From contig NZ_KB907255.1 in assembly GCF_000381905.1 (NCBI RefSeq), positions 86,638 to 150,637 of the forward strand: a stretch of 64,000 nucleotides of DNA, written 5' to 3'. This document shows positions 44,116 to 54,694 of this stretch, piece by piece. Origin of the DNA: Paenibacillus fonticola DSM 21315. GTDB taxonomy: Bacteria > Bacillota > Bacilli > Paenibacillales > Paenibacillaceae. The position numbers and the translations under genes were made by a program. Position 1 is the stretch's first letter. Every line of letters begins with the position of its first letter. Below the pieces are notes generated by a model. That model was not told the DNA's origin, did no database searches, and saw only the letters and a program-made list of their open reading frames with translations.

Positions 44116-45675
44116 TCAGAGGTGCTGTTCAAAAGATTTACGATATTCCGTCGGGGTCATCCCCATCCACTTTTTGAATGCTTGGCTAAAATATTTGGAG
44201 TTGCCTCCGAAGCCGTACGAATCAGCGAGCTCGAATACCTTCACATCGCCGCTGCGGCGAATTTGCTCTGCGGCCCGCTCAATCCGCAGGCGGCTTAAAT
44301 AATGAGAGAAGTTGTCCCCGGTGACCTGCTTGAACACTTTACCAAGATAATCCGGGTTCATGTAGAGCATTTCATGGGCTACCGCATTCAAGGTCAGTTC
44401 CGCGTTCATGTAATGCTGTTCAACAATGGAAATCATCCGCTCAACGATCGAGGAGCGCCGGCTAATGCTGTTCTTGTAATATCCGGCGGTAACGTGCAGC
44501 GCGGCCTCTTTGACGAATAATGTCAAGCCCGGCAGTGTATCCAGCTTCACAAGCTCGGCCATTTGCGCTGTAAAGCGGTGACGGTCTTCCGGCGAGCATA
44601 AACGAATCAGCATTGCGTACAGCTCGAGCACATAAGAGCGCGTAACGCCGATTTCCAGACAGCGCTCACCCAGCTGGCAAAATAACCGGTCAAGCTCATG
44701 TTCCACCTCTTCTCTAAGCCCTGATTTAACCAAAAGGGCCATCCGCTCCTCATCCAGCTCTATATCACCGCTCCCCCGCTCATCAGCGGGCAAATCGCTT
44801 TTCGTAATCAAGCTGCCTTCTCCAACGTAGAAACGATGATTCATGCACTGAAGCGCCTCACGATATAACCTACGCCCGGCTTCCATCGGCCCGGCTTCAC
44901 TAAGAGCGATCGTTAATTCCACGCTATAAAAGCCGATAAACGTCCGTTTCACTTCCTCGATACTCTGCAGCAATATTGCTGGTTCCAGCGTTTCCTGAAC
45001 GAGAATCAGCAGTCTTCCGTTCAGCGTCGCTCCCAGCAGCACATTGGTCAGCAAATCCTCCGCTATATTTTTCAGGGCAAATAAATGCTCATATTCATGG
45101 GAATGCTCCAGCTGAAATAAAATCAGGCGCACCGGCTGCTCCCCCGTCTTGAGCCCGAACAATTCCTGGTAATAGTCTAAATCACTGGGCCCATAGGTTT
45201 TGTTCGAGACGAGCTCGCGCAAAAACTGCTCCTTCACATGAGGAAGCACCTTGTTCATCCCTTCCTTCATGCTGGCTACAAACCGCTCTTTCTCCAGCTG
45301 CTCCTCCCGTTCAGCGACGAGCTCCGCCAGCGCTTCATATATTTGCGCCTCGTTGCACGGCTTGAGCAAATAATGCTTCACGCCATATTGCATCGCGCTG
45401 CGGGCATATTCAAAATCCTTGTACCCGGTCAGCATAATAAAGCGAATATCCGGAAAAGACTGGAGCGTTTTCTCCACCAGTTCAAGCCCGTTCAGCCCTG
45501 GCATTGAAATATCGCTAATGACAAAGTCTGGCCGCTCCTTAACGATCAGCTCGTAGGCTTCAATTCCGTTGCGCGCTGTTCCAGTCAGCTCGGTTCCTGC
45601 GCTGCTCCAGTCTACGATCTGCTGAATCCCCTCCAATATCATGCGCTCATCATCCACCAATAGTACTTTATACAT
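44116..45675 (-). CDS. YesN-type response regulator with AraC output domain
   Basis: 519 residues from the ATG at 45675 that follows GGGGAGG; a longer in-frame start lies inside the kinase gene. Receiver: LLVDDER, Asp55 in VISDISMPGLNG, and HYLLKPCN. A middle domain of about 270 residues is unrecognised. The AraC domain at the end shows LNAVAHEMLYMNPDYLGKVF and FELADSYGFGGNSKYFSQAF, with TPTEYR. It overlaps the kinase by 8 nt and should activate the oligosaccharide transporter just downstream. Confidence 0.93.
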   Translation of the reverse strand: MYKVLLVDDERMILEGIQQIVDWSSAGTELTGTARNGIEAYELIVKERPDFVISDISMPGLNGLELVEKTLQSFPDIRFIMLTGYKDFEYARSAMQYGVKHYLLKPCNEAQIYEALAELVAEREEQLEKERFVASMKEGMNKVLPHVKEQFLRELVSNKTYGPSDLDYYQELFGLKTGEQPVRLILFQLEHSHEYEHLFALKNIAEDLLTNVLLGATLNGRLLILVQETLEPAILLQSIEEVKRTFIGFYSVELTIALSEAGPMEAGRRLYREALQCMNHRFYVGEGSLITKSDLPADERGSGDIELDEERMALLVKSGLREEVEHELDRLFCQLGERCLEIGVTRSYVLELYAMLIRLCSPEDRHRFTAQMAELVKLDTLPGLTLFVKEAALHVTAGYYKNSISRRSSIVERMISIVEQHYMNAELTLNAVAHEMLYMNPDYLGKVFKQVTGDNFSHYLSRLRIERAAEQIRRSGDVKVFELADSYGFGGNSKYFSQAFKKWMGMTPTEYRKSFEQHL

Positions 45676-47455
45676 CGTTGTCCTCCCCTTGTCTGTATGG
45701 AATGCGTACGTGGATCGCCGTGCGGGCGCCTGGCTCGCTCTCGATCCGGATTCCCCATTCATGGCCGAAAGTCAGCTTGATCCGGTCCTCAATATTGGAC
45801 AACCCGATGCCTTTGCCTCTGGTCTGTACCCTGCCCTGCCTAAGATTCGTCAGAAATTCAGGCGTCATGCCCGGTCCATCATCCTCCACCCGGATATCGA
45901 GCCCCCCATTCCGCTCTGCCGCCGCGGCTACGACGATGCGGATATGGCAAGTGTCGATTTTCGGCTCCAATGCGTAATGGATGGCATTTTCGAGCAGCGG
46001 CTGCAGCGTCATTTTCGGAATAAGTGCGTCCAAATATTCGTCTGGAACTTCCAGCTGGAAGTCCAGCCGCTCTTCAAAGCGGATACGCTGAATCGTCACA
46101 TAGCTGCGCACGATGTCCAGCTCCGACCTTAGCGTAATCAAGCTTGTGCCGTCGTCTAGCGAGCTGCGCAGCAAAAAGCCCAGCGCCTCCACCATTTGCG
46201 ATATTTTCGTTTGACGATTCACCTTGGCCAGCCAGTTAATAGAATCCAGCGTGTTATACAAAAAATGCGGATTGATTTGCGCCTGAAGCGCTTTCAATTC
46301 TGTTTCGCGAATGACCAGCTGTTTGGCGTAATTTTGGTTAATGAGCTCGCGGATGCGCTGGATCATCATCTTGAACGTGCGCTGCAGATGCTCGACTTCG
46401 GTCTGCGAAGTTTTGGGCACCTCTCCGAGTGATTGTTCTTCCAGGTTGTCGAGATCTCCCTTTTCGATCTTGCGCATCTTTTTAATCAACTGCTCGATCG
46501 GCCGGGTAATGCTGCGCGACAAGCGGACGCCAAGGGCAATTCCAATAAGCAAAATCAGTATAAAGATGACCGTGACCAGTTCCTTAACGAACGAAATCGT
46601 ACGGAACATGCTGTCATATGGAGTCATATTCAAATAAGTCCAGCCTAGATCAGAGGACCGTACCCGGGTAAAAAAGTAGCGATTCCCGCCGACCATCGTG
46701 AGGCCGTAAGACTCTGGACGGCGCAGTTCAGCGGCAAGGTCACCCTCCAAAATAAGGGGTTGGTCCGGATATATAATTTTGCTTCCGTCCGTAATGATGA
46801 GGTGATTGTCATCTCCGCTGCTCTGCACGAAGTCCTCCATAATGCGGTCCTTGCGGAAGCGGACAATAAGCGTCCCGAGGTTGTCCATCGGAAAGGTTGT
46901 ACCGCTGTACGACCTGATTTGCCGTACGGCATACAGCGAACGGTCGCTGCCGACGTACCATATGTTCGATCCATTTGCGGATTCAGCAATTGTGACGAGC
47001 TCATCTTGCAGTTCCTGCGCCATGCCCCCCCGATTGCCTCCGATTAAGGCATGCTTCTCCCGGTCGATGACCATGATCGAATAGACCAATTTCTCCGAGC
47101 CGGCGATCGAAGTGAGCCGGTCCATAATTTTTTTGCGCTGGATCGCTTTCTGATAGGCAGTGGCATCCTCCACCTTCAGATAAGCCAGGCTTTGCTGAAG
47201 CTGCTCATCCGAGAACACCCGGAACGACAGCTCCTCCTGCTCCCGCAGCTGCTTTTCAATCCCCAGCGCCGAGCTGTTCAGCACCTGGGACGTCCGCTCG
47301 TACATTTGCCGGTCGTACAAACTGGTCACGTACTTTAACGCTATTAAATACAGAGCAAAGCTGATCATCATCAGCAGTATGATCAACACTAGCATTTTAT
47401 GATAGATTCCAGCTTCCCTGAACAATCCGCGAATTTTCCCCGTCAAAAAGGCCAC
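45668..47455 (-). CDS. YesM-type sensor histidine kinase
   Basis: 595 residues from a GTG start with a weak ribosome site. A membrane helix at about 20-40 and another at about 282-305 flank an extracellular Cache-like domain; a HAMP follows. The His_kinase domain carries His397 in AQINPHFLYNTLDS; the ATPase domain has LLENAIHYALEP, DDGPGM and KGIGLSNI. First gene of the rhamnogalacturonan cluster. It is expected to sense an extracellular pectic oligosaccharide, directly or through the binding protein. Confidence 0.93.
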   Translation of the reverse strand: MAFLTGKIRGLFREAGIYHKMLVLIILLMMISFALYLIALKYVTSLYDRQMYERTSQVLNSSALGIEKQLREQEELSFRVFSDEQLQQSLAYLKVEDATAYQKAIQRKKIMDRLTSIAGSEKLVYSIMVIDREKHALIGGNRGGMAQELQDELVTIAESANGSNIWYVGSDRSLYAVRQIRSYSGTTFPMDNLGTLIVRFRKDRIMEDFVQSSGDDNHLIITDGSKIIYPDQPLILEGDLAAELRRPESYGLTMVGGNRYFFTRVRSSDLGWTYLNMTPYDSMFRTISFVKELVTVIFILILLIGIALGVRLSRSITRPIEQLIKKMRKIEKGDLDNLEEQSLGEVPKTSQTEVEHLQRTFKMMIQRIRELINQNYAKQLVIRETELKALQAQINPHFLYNTLDSINWLAKVNRQTKISQMVEALGFLLRSSLDDGTSLITLRSELDIVRSYVTIQRIRFEERLDFQLEVPDEYLDALIPKMTLQPLLENAIHYALEPKIDTCHIRIVVAAAAERNGGLDIRVEDDGPGMTPEFLTNLRQGRVQTRGKGIGLSNIEDRIKLTFGHEWGIRIESEPGARTAIHVRIPYRQGEDNDV

Positions 47456-47549
47456 CCCGTTTCAAGGTCGATACAGTTCAAGCGTATATCCACATTTTAC
47501 ATAATTAACAAGCCGCGGGATACCCAACAATATATCTTGTCCGCCAGAG

Positions 47550-47600
47550 GATATGTCATCTAGGCAGGGGAATACATCATCTAGGCAGGGAATACGTATT
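47550..47600 (+). repeat. Short direct repeat TCATCTAGGCAGGG
   Basis: TCATCTAGGCAGGGGAATAC and TCATCTAGGCAGGGAATAC occur in tandem between the yesM-like gene start and the rhaA terminator. Confidence 0.8.
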
Positions 47601-47637
47601 GTGTGTCTGTATACTTTACCGTATTTTCACACTGAAA

Positions 47638-47678
47638 AACCACAGAATGGTTGGAGTACCAACGACAATTCTGTGGTT
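47638..47678 (-). terminator. Terminator of rhaA
   Basis: A perfect 11-bp stem (AACCACAGAAT / ATTCTGTGGTT) with a 19-nt loop is followed on the minus strand by TTTTTCAG. It lies 40 nt after the rhaA stop. Confidence 0.85.
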
Positions 47679-47717
47679 AACAGGTAATTACTGAGTAGTT
47701 ATGTTGAAAATGTGAAA

Positions 47718-48992
47718 TTATATTTTGTTAGGCTTCTCCCGAGGCCACAATACATCCTGCTCATAAGCCTTCACTACATCCAGCCACTGCTCACGCACAG
47801 GCACGCCTTGGGAGGCGCAGTAATAATCCCATACCGCCCCGAACGGATATGACTTGAATTCCTCGGCTAATGCCAGGCGAGAGGTGTAATCGCCCGCAAG
47901 CTCGATCGCCTTCAGCTCCTCGACCGGTTCCAGCAGTGCCCGCAGCAGCGCCTTAATCGTATTGCGCGTGCCGATGACCCAAGCTGCAATATGGTTAATA
48001 CTGCCGTCGAAGAAATCCAGGCCGATATGCGTTCTTCCCAGCAAATTGCCGCGTACTAACTCCCGCGCAATTTCCAGCAGCTCGTCGTCCATCGTAACGA
48101 CATGGTCGCTGTCCCACCGTACCGGACGGCTGACGTGGAGCAGCACTTGCTCGCTGAACAGCAGAATGGAGGACAGCTTGTTGCTGATCACCTCTGTCGG
48201 GTGGAAATGCCCGGCATCGAGACAAATCGCTTTGCCCCGGGTAAGACCGTAGCCCATGTAAAATTCATGCGAGCCTACTACGTAACTTTCCGAACCGAGG
48301 CCGAACAGCTTGCTTTCCACCGCATCGATATTGTAACGAGAGTCGATCGCTTCGCTGAAAATTTCGTCCAGCGATGCCTTCAGGCGCTCCCTTGGCGACA
48401 AGCGGTCCACCGGCACGTCTTTATAACCATCGGGAATCCAGACGTTCGTCACGCAGGGCTGTCCCAACTCCCTGCCGAAGTGCTCGGCGATTTTGCGGGA
48501 GGCCTTGCCGTGGCGAATCCAGAACTGGCGGATCTCATCGTCCGCATGACTTAGCGTGAATCCGTCCTCCGCTTTCGGATGCGAGAAATAGGTCGGATTA
48601 AAATCCAGGCCGAGGCCCTGTTCCCTGGCCCACTCCACCCAGCGCTGAAAATGGCGCGGCTCAAGCTCATCCAAATCGACCTGCTCGTCCGTGTCCGCAT
48701 AAATCGCGTGCAAATTCACCTTATGTTTGCCAGGGATCAGCGAGAGAGCCTTCTCCAGATCATCCCTAAGCTGCTGCGGCGTTTCGGCCCGTCCCGGATA
48801 GCTGCCGGTTACCGCTATGCCGCCGCTCAGTTCTTTATCTTTGAACAGGAAGCCGCGGACATCGTCACCCTGCCAGCAGTGCAGAGATATTTTGATCTCC
48901 TTCAGCTTCTCCAGCGCCTTCTCTACGTCAATCCCATGAGCGGCATACAGCCGCTTGGCTTCGTTATAGCTGTTCATCACGCTTGCATCCAT
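47718..48992 (-). CDS. rhaA: L-rhamnose isomerase
   Basis: Converts L-rhamnose to L-rhamnulose, the first committed catabolic step. 424 residues from the ATG at 48992, which follows GGAGGAGGAAG; ten further N-terminal codons are open but unlikely. Family features: [14 protein letters not shown] near the N-terminus, [50 protein letters not shown] and VRWDSDHVV, which include the metal-binding Glu/Asp/His residues. It lies 108 nt after the MFS gene. RhaB kinase and RhaD aldolase genes are not in the window. Confidence 0.96.
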   Translation of the reverse strand: MDASVMNSYNEAKRLYAAHGIDVEKALEKLKEIKISLHCWQGDDVRGFLFKDKELSGGIAVTGSYPGRAETPQQLRDDLEKALSLIPGKHKVNLHAIYADTDEQVDLDELEPRHFQRWVEWAREQGLGLDFNPTYFSHPKAEDGFTLSHADDEIRQFWIRHGKASRKIAEHFGRELGQPCVTNVWIPDGYKDVPVDRLSPRERLKASLDEIFSEAIDSRYNIDAVESKLFGLGSESYVVGSHEFYMGYGLTRGKAICLDAGHFHPTEVISNKLSSILLFSEQVLLHVSRPVRWDSDHVVTMDDELLEIARELVRGNLLGRTHIGLDFFDGSINHIAAWVIGTRNTIKALLRALLEPVEELKAIELAGDYTSRLALAEEFKSYPFGAVWDYYCASQGVPVREQWLDVVKAYEQDVLWPREKPNKI

Positions 48993-49100
48993 TTTATCTT
49001 CCTCCTCCTGATTGCTTCGCATTCCAAGATTTTCGCACTTTCCCTATCATCCTGCATCCTCATCCTGCATCCGTTCTTCGTTTTATCCTCTTTATTTATT

Positions 49101-50450
49101 TTATCCGTTGCCTTTCGCTACTGCTCCAATCCCCGTTTCCAATCTTCCTGCATTTTCCGCCAGCTCTGTACCATAGCGCTCTATTTGAATTTCCTCCAAT
49201 GTTTTACCCCGCGTTTCCGGGGCCATAATGACGCCAATGACCGCTGCAATAACGAGGAAGCCGATCATGATCAAGCCCGACACCATAAATCCCAGCGTAG
49301 TCAGCATGGTCGGAACGACCAAGGAGATGAGGCCCACTGCAATACGAGCGACACTAAACATGAAACCCTGTGCCTTGGCGCGGTATTTCGTATGAAACAG
49401 TTCACCTGCCCACAGTCCGTAGAACGCCTGGGCTCCGAATCCGGCGGCGACACCCCATAGTACCACGAACAGCAGCAGTTCGGTGATGCCCATTCCTCCA
49501 AAGGCAAGAATCGCCCAGGCCACAATTCCCATTGCCGCTCCGATGCCGTACAACAGCTTCCGGTTCATTTTATCGCCAAGCTTAATAAACACAAAGTAAG
49601 TCGAAGCTACCGTCAAAATCCAGAGGAAGGCCTGCAAAAGATTCGCTTGGGCAGCGGTAAGGCCGCCTACCTTTTGGTAAATATACGGCATGAAATAGCC
49701 CATCACTCCAGCCACCAGATTCCAGAAGCAGTAAATCCCCAGCAGCAATAACATTGCCCGTAAATTCGCTTTGTTCGTAAAGAGCTCTTTAATCGGACTC
49801 TTCAACGTTTTCCCCTTCGCCTGGAGCTGGGCCTCTCTTGCCTTCTCCTCCTCCCATATTTTGCTTTCATTGATCTGCTGCTGCATGATCCAGGTGATCA
49901 GCGCAATAATAAACAGCTGGGCAAAAATGATCCGGCTGCCGAGCAGCCCGAGCGGAGCCAGCGCCACAGACAGCAGCAGGGAAATCGCTGGCCCGACAGA
50001 CCAGGCCAATTGGCCGTAGCCGACACGTGCTGCGCGCTCTTTGGCCGGGGCCTCCTCCAAAATATACGTCCAAGCCGCGGGAATCGCCGCACCTACAGCT
50101 ATGCCGGTAATAATATAACCGGCCAGCAGCATCGGGAAGTTGAAGGATATCGTTACCAGCAGCACCCCGAGCATATATACAAGCAAATCATATTTATAAA
50201 TCAGCTTGCGTCCATACTTGTCAACCAGGTAGCCGCCAATCAACGCGCCGATCGCTGACCCAAAGCCGTTGGCACTTAGTGCACCCAGCAGCCCCAGCTT
50301 CACATCGCTCAGCTTCAGATATTCCACCCAAAGGGACAACCCCCCGGCACCAGCTACGATCGAGCCTGCTTCGAGATAATTGGACATCGCCACCGTCAAC
50401 GTTGACTTAAAACTATTTTTGGGACGGCCTGCCACAGCGCTGCTGCTCAT
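49101..50450 (-). CDS. MFS sugar porter, probable L-rhamnose importer
   Basis: 449 residues with about twelve predicted helices. Sugar-porter signatures are visible: GGYLVDKYGRKLIYKYD between helices 2 and 3, PAAWTYILEEAP, the central loop with ELFTNKANLRAM, and the C-terminal PETRGKTLEEIQIE. Its start overlaps the end of rhaM by 4 nt, and rhaA follows, so L-rhamnose is the likely substrate. This is inference from position; the sequence alone supports only a sugar or related solute. Confidence 0.85.
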   Translation of the reverse strand: MSSSAVAGRPKNSFKSTLTVAMSNYLEAGSIVAGAGGLSLWVEYLKLSDVKLGLLGALSANGFGSAIGALIGGYLVDKYGRKLIYKYDLLVYMLGVLLVTISFNFPMLLAGYIITGIAVGAAIPAAWTYILEEAPAKERAARVGYGQLAWSVGPAISLLLSVALAPLGLLGSRIIFAQLFIIALITWIMQQQINESKIWEEEKAREAQLQAKGKTLKSPIKELFTNKANLRAMLLLLGIYCFWNLVAGVMGYFMPYIYQKVGGLTAAQANLLQAFLWILTVASTYFVFIKLGDKMNRKLLYGIGAAMGIVAWAILAFGGMGITELLLFVVLWGVAAGFGAQAFYGLWAGELFHTKYRAKAQGFMFSVARIAVGLISLVVPTMLTTLGFMVSGLIMIGFLVIAAVIGVIMAPETRGKTLEEIQIERYGTELAENAGRLETGIGAVAKGNG

Positions 50451-50788
50451 TCCGCTCTCTCCTCCCTTGCCGCACTATGAAGATAAAATACATCCTTCAG
50501 CTCTCTGGACACCGGACTATGGTCTGCGTTAGTTTCCATAATGTCCTTCATATACTCCCACCATTTCCGGCAAATTGCCGTATCCGCAGACTTGGACCAC
50601 AGCTCCTCGTCTTCAATTTCCAAATAAGCGAACAATACATCGGTCTCCTCATCCAGAAAAATGGAATAGCTCACCACACCATGCTCCAGCAGCATTTGTT
50701 CCATCTCCGGCCACAGCTCATCATGCCGTTTCCGATACTCTTCATGGCATCCTTTAAACACTTTCATCACCGAGGCTTTTCTTATCAT
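50447..50788 (-). CDS. rhaM: L-rhamnose mutarotase
   Basis: Interconverts alpha- and beta-anomers of L-rhamnose so that the isomerase receives its substrate. 113 residues from the ATG at 50788, after AAGGAGC; close to the usual length of about 104. Typical features: MKVFKGCHEEYRKRHDELWP with the active-site His, the Tyr in SYSIFLDEETDVLFAYLE, and the Trp pair in CRKWWEYMKDIM. First gene of the operon rhaM-MFS-rhaA. Confidence 0.93.
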   Translation of the reverse strand: MIRKASVMKVFKGCHEEYRKRHDELWPEMEQMLLEHGVVSYSIFLDEETDVLFAYLEIEDEELWSKSADTAICRKWWEYMKDIMETNADHSPVSRELKDVFYLHSAAREERAE

Positions 50789-50929
50789 GGACAAGCTCCT
50801 TTCCAATCTCAAAGGGTCATAGATATTGCCATCTGCCCTTGTCAACCTGTTTCTCTAATATAGAACTGCCCCGTTGTTGCCAGTAGGAGAGAATGTTCGG
50901 AATGGGTAGACGATCTTCAGGAAATGCCT

Positions 50930-51085
50930 CGAAAATGCTTCGAAATGTTCAAGAGAGGCTTAAAAGATGCTTTCGAGAGCTCTTAGAGAGCTTTTAGAGA
51001 TGCTCAAGAGAGCTTAAGAGAACTTAAGAGGGCTTAAAAGGGCTTAAAAGAACTTAAGAGACGTTTCGAGATACTTAAGAGATGT
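50930..51085 (+). repeat. AGAGAACTTAAGAG-type short tandem repeats
   Basis: Variants of GAGAGCTTAAGAG and GGCTTAAAAG recur about ten times at 9-12 bp spacing between the rhaM operon and the regulator gene. No coding signal. The promoter of rhaM probably lies just downstream, around 50820-50850, where TTGACA is present on the minus strand, but no clear -10. Confidence 0.75.
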
Positions 51086-51113
51086 TTTAAAGATTTCAGA
51101 GATGTATTTGCAG

Positions 51114-51136
51114 CACAAAAAAACGCCTTTCGGCGT
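51114..51136 (-). terminator. Terminator of the rhamnose sensory cassette
   Basis: The stem ACGCC / GGCGT with loop GAAA (minus strand), followed by TTTTTTTG. It lies about 50 nt after the response regulator stop. Confidence 0.8.
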
Positions 51137-51182
51137 CTATAATACTCACTGTTCTCAATTCCCTATGAACCGTATCTGTCTC

Positions 51183-52859
51183 TCAATATTTCCTCCCTGA
51201 ACCGGCAGCCAGCTCTTTATAACGGGACGGAAGCTCACCAAAATACTGCTTAAACAGCCTGCTGAAATATTTCGCATCCTGATATCCCACCTGCCTGCTT
51301 ACCTCCTGCAGTTTTGCTGCGGGATTGTGCAGCAGCTCTTTTGCGCGCTCCATTCTGACCTTCGTAACAAAATCCAGCACCGTCTCCCCTGTCTGCAGTT
51401 TGAATTGCTGGCAAAAATACGTCGGATTCATATGGACATGATCGGCGATTTTTTTGATCGTCAAATTGCTGTTGAGATGCGATACAATCCATTCTTTGGC
51501 GATTTCCACCGGCTTTGCTGTCATTTGTGCCCGCTCATCGGCCAATGACTGTACGACCTGCCTAAGCATCTGTAGTATGGATACTTTAAGCTCCTGCAGG
51601 TCCACTGCTTCACGCACCTTGAGCAGCGCCTCCTCCGCTCGTTCTGCAGACAGCTCGCCGCCCATGGCTTCAAACTGCGCAGAATGGATCAGAATGACCA
51701 GATGCAGCGTCGCGTCCAGAATCCGGGGCGGTGATCCGTAAGCTTCAATATGGCGGAATATTTCCTTGAACTGGTCTTCGGCAGCCTCTGTCCTTCCTTG
51801 TTCAATGCACCTCTTTAATTTTTGTAACAGCGGTGGAAGAGCGTGATCCGTAAACGTATCTAAACCGCCTTCCGCACCCTCCCCGCCTTCCCTATTTCTA
51901 AAGTTTGCGTTCTCATAAGTAAAAACCCGGTTGCCGCCACTCACCAGCCGGTATTGCATAGCCGCCAGCGCCTGCTGCTTGGCATGGGGAAGCATATACA
52001 GGTCGTCGATCCATTGTCCGCAGGAGACGGACACGGTAAACGGAGTATAGGTACGGACAGCCCGGCATATTTCATAAGCCATCTTTGCGGCTGTACTGTT
52101 GCAATCAGCTGCAGGCTCGTTCGCCGGAAAATGGAGCAGTGTCCAGAAGTCGGATTGACTGCCCCGCCAGCTCCACCCCTGCAATTGCCGTCCATCGTGC
52201 GGAGCGGTAATAATTTCACCGATCATGTTGTCCAAGGCGTAGAAGTAGGCTTTCCAGTCTCTGTCCTTAAAGGAGCGGGACTTTACGGGCAGCTTATCCA
52301 GGCTAATGTAGAGCAAGCCGTAATTTCCTTCCGGGAAAGCATCTACCCAATATCCCAGGCGGGACAAATCCGTTTCTGTAGAAGTGATGTAGCTTAGCGT
52401 TTGTGTTTGCCGGGCATGCTTCAGCATTTCTTCCTTCAGAAGCATCGCTGTCCATTGCTGCTGCTGCAGACGCTGCTCCATCACTTTGCGTTTCACCTCG
52501 GCCAGTCTCATAGCAAACTGCTCCCGATCCATAGGCTTTAGCAAATAGTCCGTTGCCCCGCCGCGCAAAGCAGTGCGCACATATTCAAAATCATCGTAGC
52601 CCGTTAATACGATCGTTTGAAAAGTGTAGCTCTCACTCGCTTTCTCGATCAAAGTTAACCCGTCCATTTCCGGCATGCGAATGTCGGTAATTAACAAGTC
52701 TACCTCCCCCTCATAGCCTGCCAAAAAATCGAGAGCCTGTCTGCCGTCACTCAGCGCCGCCACCACCTGCCACTCTTCACCGCATCCACGCACAAGCCGT
52801 TCCACGCCGCGGCAAATTCGCGGCTCATCATCCACGATCAATACTTTTATCGATTGCAT
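51183..52859 (-). CDS. YesN-type response regulator with AraC output domain
   Basis: 558 residues. Receiver: VLIVDDEP, Asp59 in LLITDIRMPEMDG, and DYLLKPMD. A long central region of about 300 residues is unrecognised. The C-terminal AraC domain shows IKKIADHVHMNPTYFCQQFK and QEVSRQVGYQDAKYFSRLFK. It follows its kinase by 26 nt. In a cassette with a binding lipoprotein and kinase, next to the L-rhamnose genes, it is the most likely activator of rhaM-MFS-rhaA; that target is inferred. Confidence 0.92.
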   Translation of the reverse strand: MQSIKVLIVDDEPRICRGVERLVRGCGEEWQVVAALSDGRQALDFLAGYEGEVDLLITDIRMPEMDGLTLIEKASESYTFQTIVLTGYDDFEYVRTALRGGATDYLLKPMDREQFAMRLAEVKRKVMEQRLQQQQWTAMLLKEEMLKHARQTQTLSYITSTETDLSRLGYWVDAFPEGNYGLLYISLDKLPVKSRSFKDRDWKAYFYALDNMIGEIITAPHDGRQLQGWSWRGSQSDFWTLLHFPANEPAADCNSTAAKMAYEICRAVRTYTPFTVSVSCGQWIDDLYMLPHAKQQALAAMQYRLVSGGNRVFTYENANFRNREGGEGAEGGLDTFTDHALPPLLQKLKRCIEQGRTEAAEDQFKEIFRHIEAYGSPPRILDATLHLVILIHSAQFEAMGGELSAERAEEALLKVREAVDLQELKVSILQMLRQVVQSLADERAQMTAKPVEIAKEWIVSHLNSNLTIKKIADHVHMNPTYFCQQFKLQTGETVLDFVTKVRMERAKELLHNPAAKLQEVSRQVGYQDAKYFSRLFKQYFGELPSRYKELAAGSGRKY

Positions 52860-52885
52860 TTCTGTTCTCCTTTACGTAAGACAGA

Positions 52886-54694
52886 TTACGGGGAACCCGC
52901 TTCAGGCAATGCGGGAATTACGATAATTACCGTTGTACCAGATCCATATTCGCTTTCCAGGCGAACTCCGTATCCTTGACCCAGCATATATTGAATGCGG
53001 GCATTGACATTTTCCAAGCCAAATCCTGAATCCTTGCGTTCGGATACGGCATAAAGAAGCCGGTGGTTCAATGCTTGCAGGCGCTCTGCTTCTATCCCCG
53101 GCCCGTTGTCTTTAATTTTAAATACGATACGGCGGCGTTCCCGTCCTGAACTCCCCTGTTCTTCTGTGATCGTTATGTTTAAATTCAGGCGCTGCCGCTG
53201 CTCCATTCCGTATTTCACCGCATTTTCAACGACCGGCTGTAAAATGAATTTCGGTGTAAATAACATCTCATCTGCCTCTACCGATATGTCAAAAGCGAGC
53301 CGATCCTCAAACCGGAACATCTGTATCGTTAAATAATCATGTGCATGAGCAATCTCCTCGGCCAGCGTTACCCAGCGGGATTTATTCGATACCGAGAAAC
53401 GCAGCATGCGTCCCATGAGCGCTACCATGGAAACAACGGTTTCCTTCTCTCCCTCTTCGACCGCCATACTGATCGTTTCGAGTGTGTTGTATATAAAATG
53501 CGGATGAATTTGCGACTGGAGCGCATATAGCTCCGCTTCTTTTTGACTGATTTCGGTCTGCACATTTTTATCAATCAAATGTTGAATGGTGGACACCATG
53601 GAGGTGAAGCTTTTTGCTAGTATCCCTACCTCATCCCGGGTATGGATTTGCGGATTGACATCAAAACGGCCTTTTCCAACTTCCTTCATCAGCCGGCTAA
53701 GCCGCTCTAGCGGCTTAGTAACCCGCAGCGCAAACACAATCGATATGATCAGCGTCACGAGAGCAAAGCCGACAAAGATGAAATTGTTCACATTTTGCGC
53801 CAGTTCCATACGCTGCGTCAGTTCTTTCAAGGGGATGCTATGAACGAGCATCCAGTCATAGGCCTGCGACTCGGATATGCTCATTATCCAGGTCGTCCCC
53901 CCCTGTTCCTTGCGAAAGCTGCCATTCTTGACAGGATAGTGATGAATTTCCGGATCATAGCTTCCGATTTTAGCCCGGTCGGAATGATAGAACATTTCGC
54001 CTTCACTATGAATGAGCCAGAACTCCGCATTGGGGTTATTCTCAAAGCTGTGCACGATCCCGTCGATAAATGACATTTTGACCGCTATAAATATCGTCCC
54101 CAGGCTCGTGCGATTTTCCACGTCGTCGATCTGCTTCATAATTAGTAAATAAGGCTCGTTATTGTCGAACTTCAGTCCGAAATCACTTGAAATGAGCAGC
54201 TTGGCTTTACCCCGCAAATCAATATCCTGGCCGTATGGCACGCGCAAATCCTCGTCATCCATTCCGGTGTATTCCATTCTCGAAGCGGCATACAAGCGAT
54301 TTTTAGACAAAATAAAAACGCCGAGAATTTCAGAGTTGCTGCCCTCCAAATAGTTGCGGGACAAATAATTGTTGACGACGTAACTGTCCGTGTTCAGATT
54401 CGCCCTGGATTGATAGGAGTCTTTCCGCAATATGCGCACGACATCGGTAGAATTGAACAGCTGTTCAGGAAGCGCGCTCCATTTCTCGATATGCTGGTCG
54501 ATTGTATTGTTGGCCTGGTCGAGAAATTTCGGCATATATTCACCGATCTGCTCGACGATGGATTTCGTATATTCGCGAAAGGAAATGACACCCAGCAGCG
54601 ACATGGGCAGCACTGTCAGCGTGACATAAACGATAATCAGCTTGGAACTGAGCCGAAAATCCCGGAAGCGGCGTTTTCGATTTCTAAAAAGCAT
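52886..54694 (-). CDS. YesM-type sensor histidine kinase of a three-component cassette
   Basis: About 602 residues from the ATG at 54694; starts at 54706 and 54724 are also open and no ribosome site is ideal. The start lies 11 nt inside the end of the binding-lipoprotein gene, so translation is coupled. Membrane helices at about 17-38 and 285-308 enclose an extracellular sensor domain; HAMP follows. His399 lies in SQIHPHFIYNTLET, and the ATPase has VVENAVKYGMEQ, DNGPGI and SGFGLENV. It probably receives the signal from the lipoprotein rather than binding sugar alone. Confidence 0.92.
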   Translation of the reverse strand: MLFRNRKRRFRDFRLSSKLIIVYVTLTVLPMSLLGVISFREYTKSIVEQIGEYMPKFLDQANNTIDQHIEKWSALPEQLFNSTDVVRILRKDSYQSRANLNTDSYVVNNYLSRNYLEGSNSEILGVFILSKNRLYAASRMEYTGMDDEDLRVPYGQDIDLRGKAKLLISSDFGLKFDNNEPYLLIMKQIDDVENRTSLGTIFIAVKMSFIDGIVHSFENNPNAEFWLIHSEGEMFYHSDRAKIGSYDPEIHHYPVKNGSFRKEQGGTTWIMSISESQAYDWMLVHSIPLKELTQRMELAQNVNNFIFVGFALVTLIISIVFALRVTKPLERLSRLMKEVGKGRFDVNPQIHTRDEVGILAKSFTSMVSTIQHLIDKNVQTEISQKEAELYALQSQIHPHFIYNTLETISMAVEEGEKETVVSMVALMGRMLRFSVSNKSRWVTLAEEIAHAHDYLTIQMFRFEDRLAFDISVEADEMLFTPKFILQPVVENAVKYGMEQRQRLNLNITITEEQGSSGRERRRIVFKIKDNGPGIEAERLQALNHRLLYAVSERKDSGFGLENVNARIQYMLGQGYGVRLESEYGSGTTVIIVIPALPEAGSP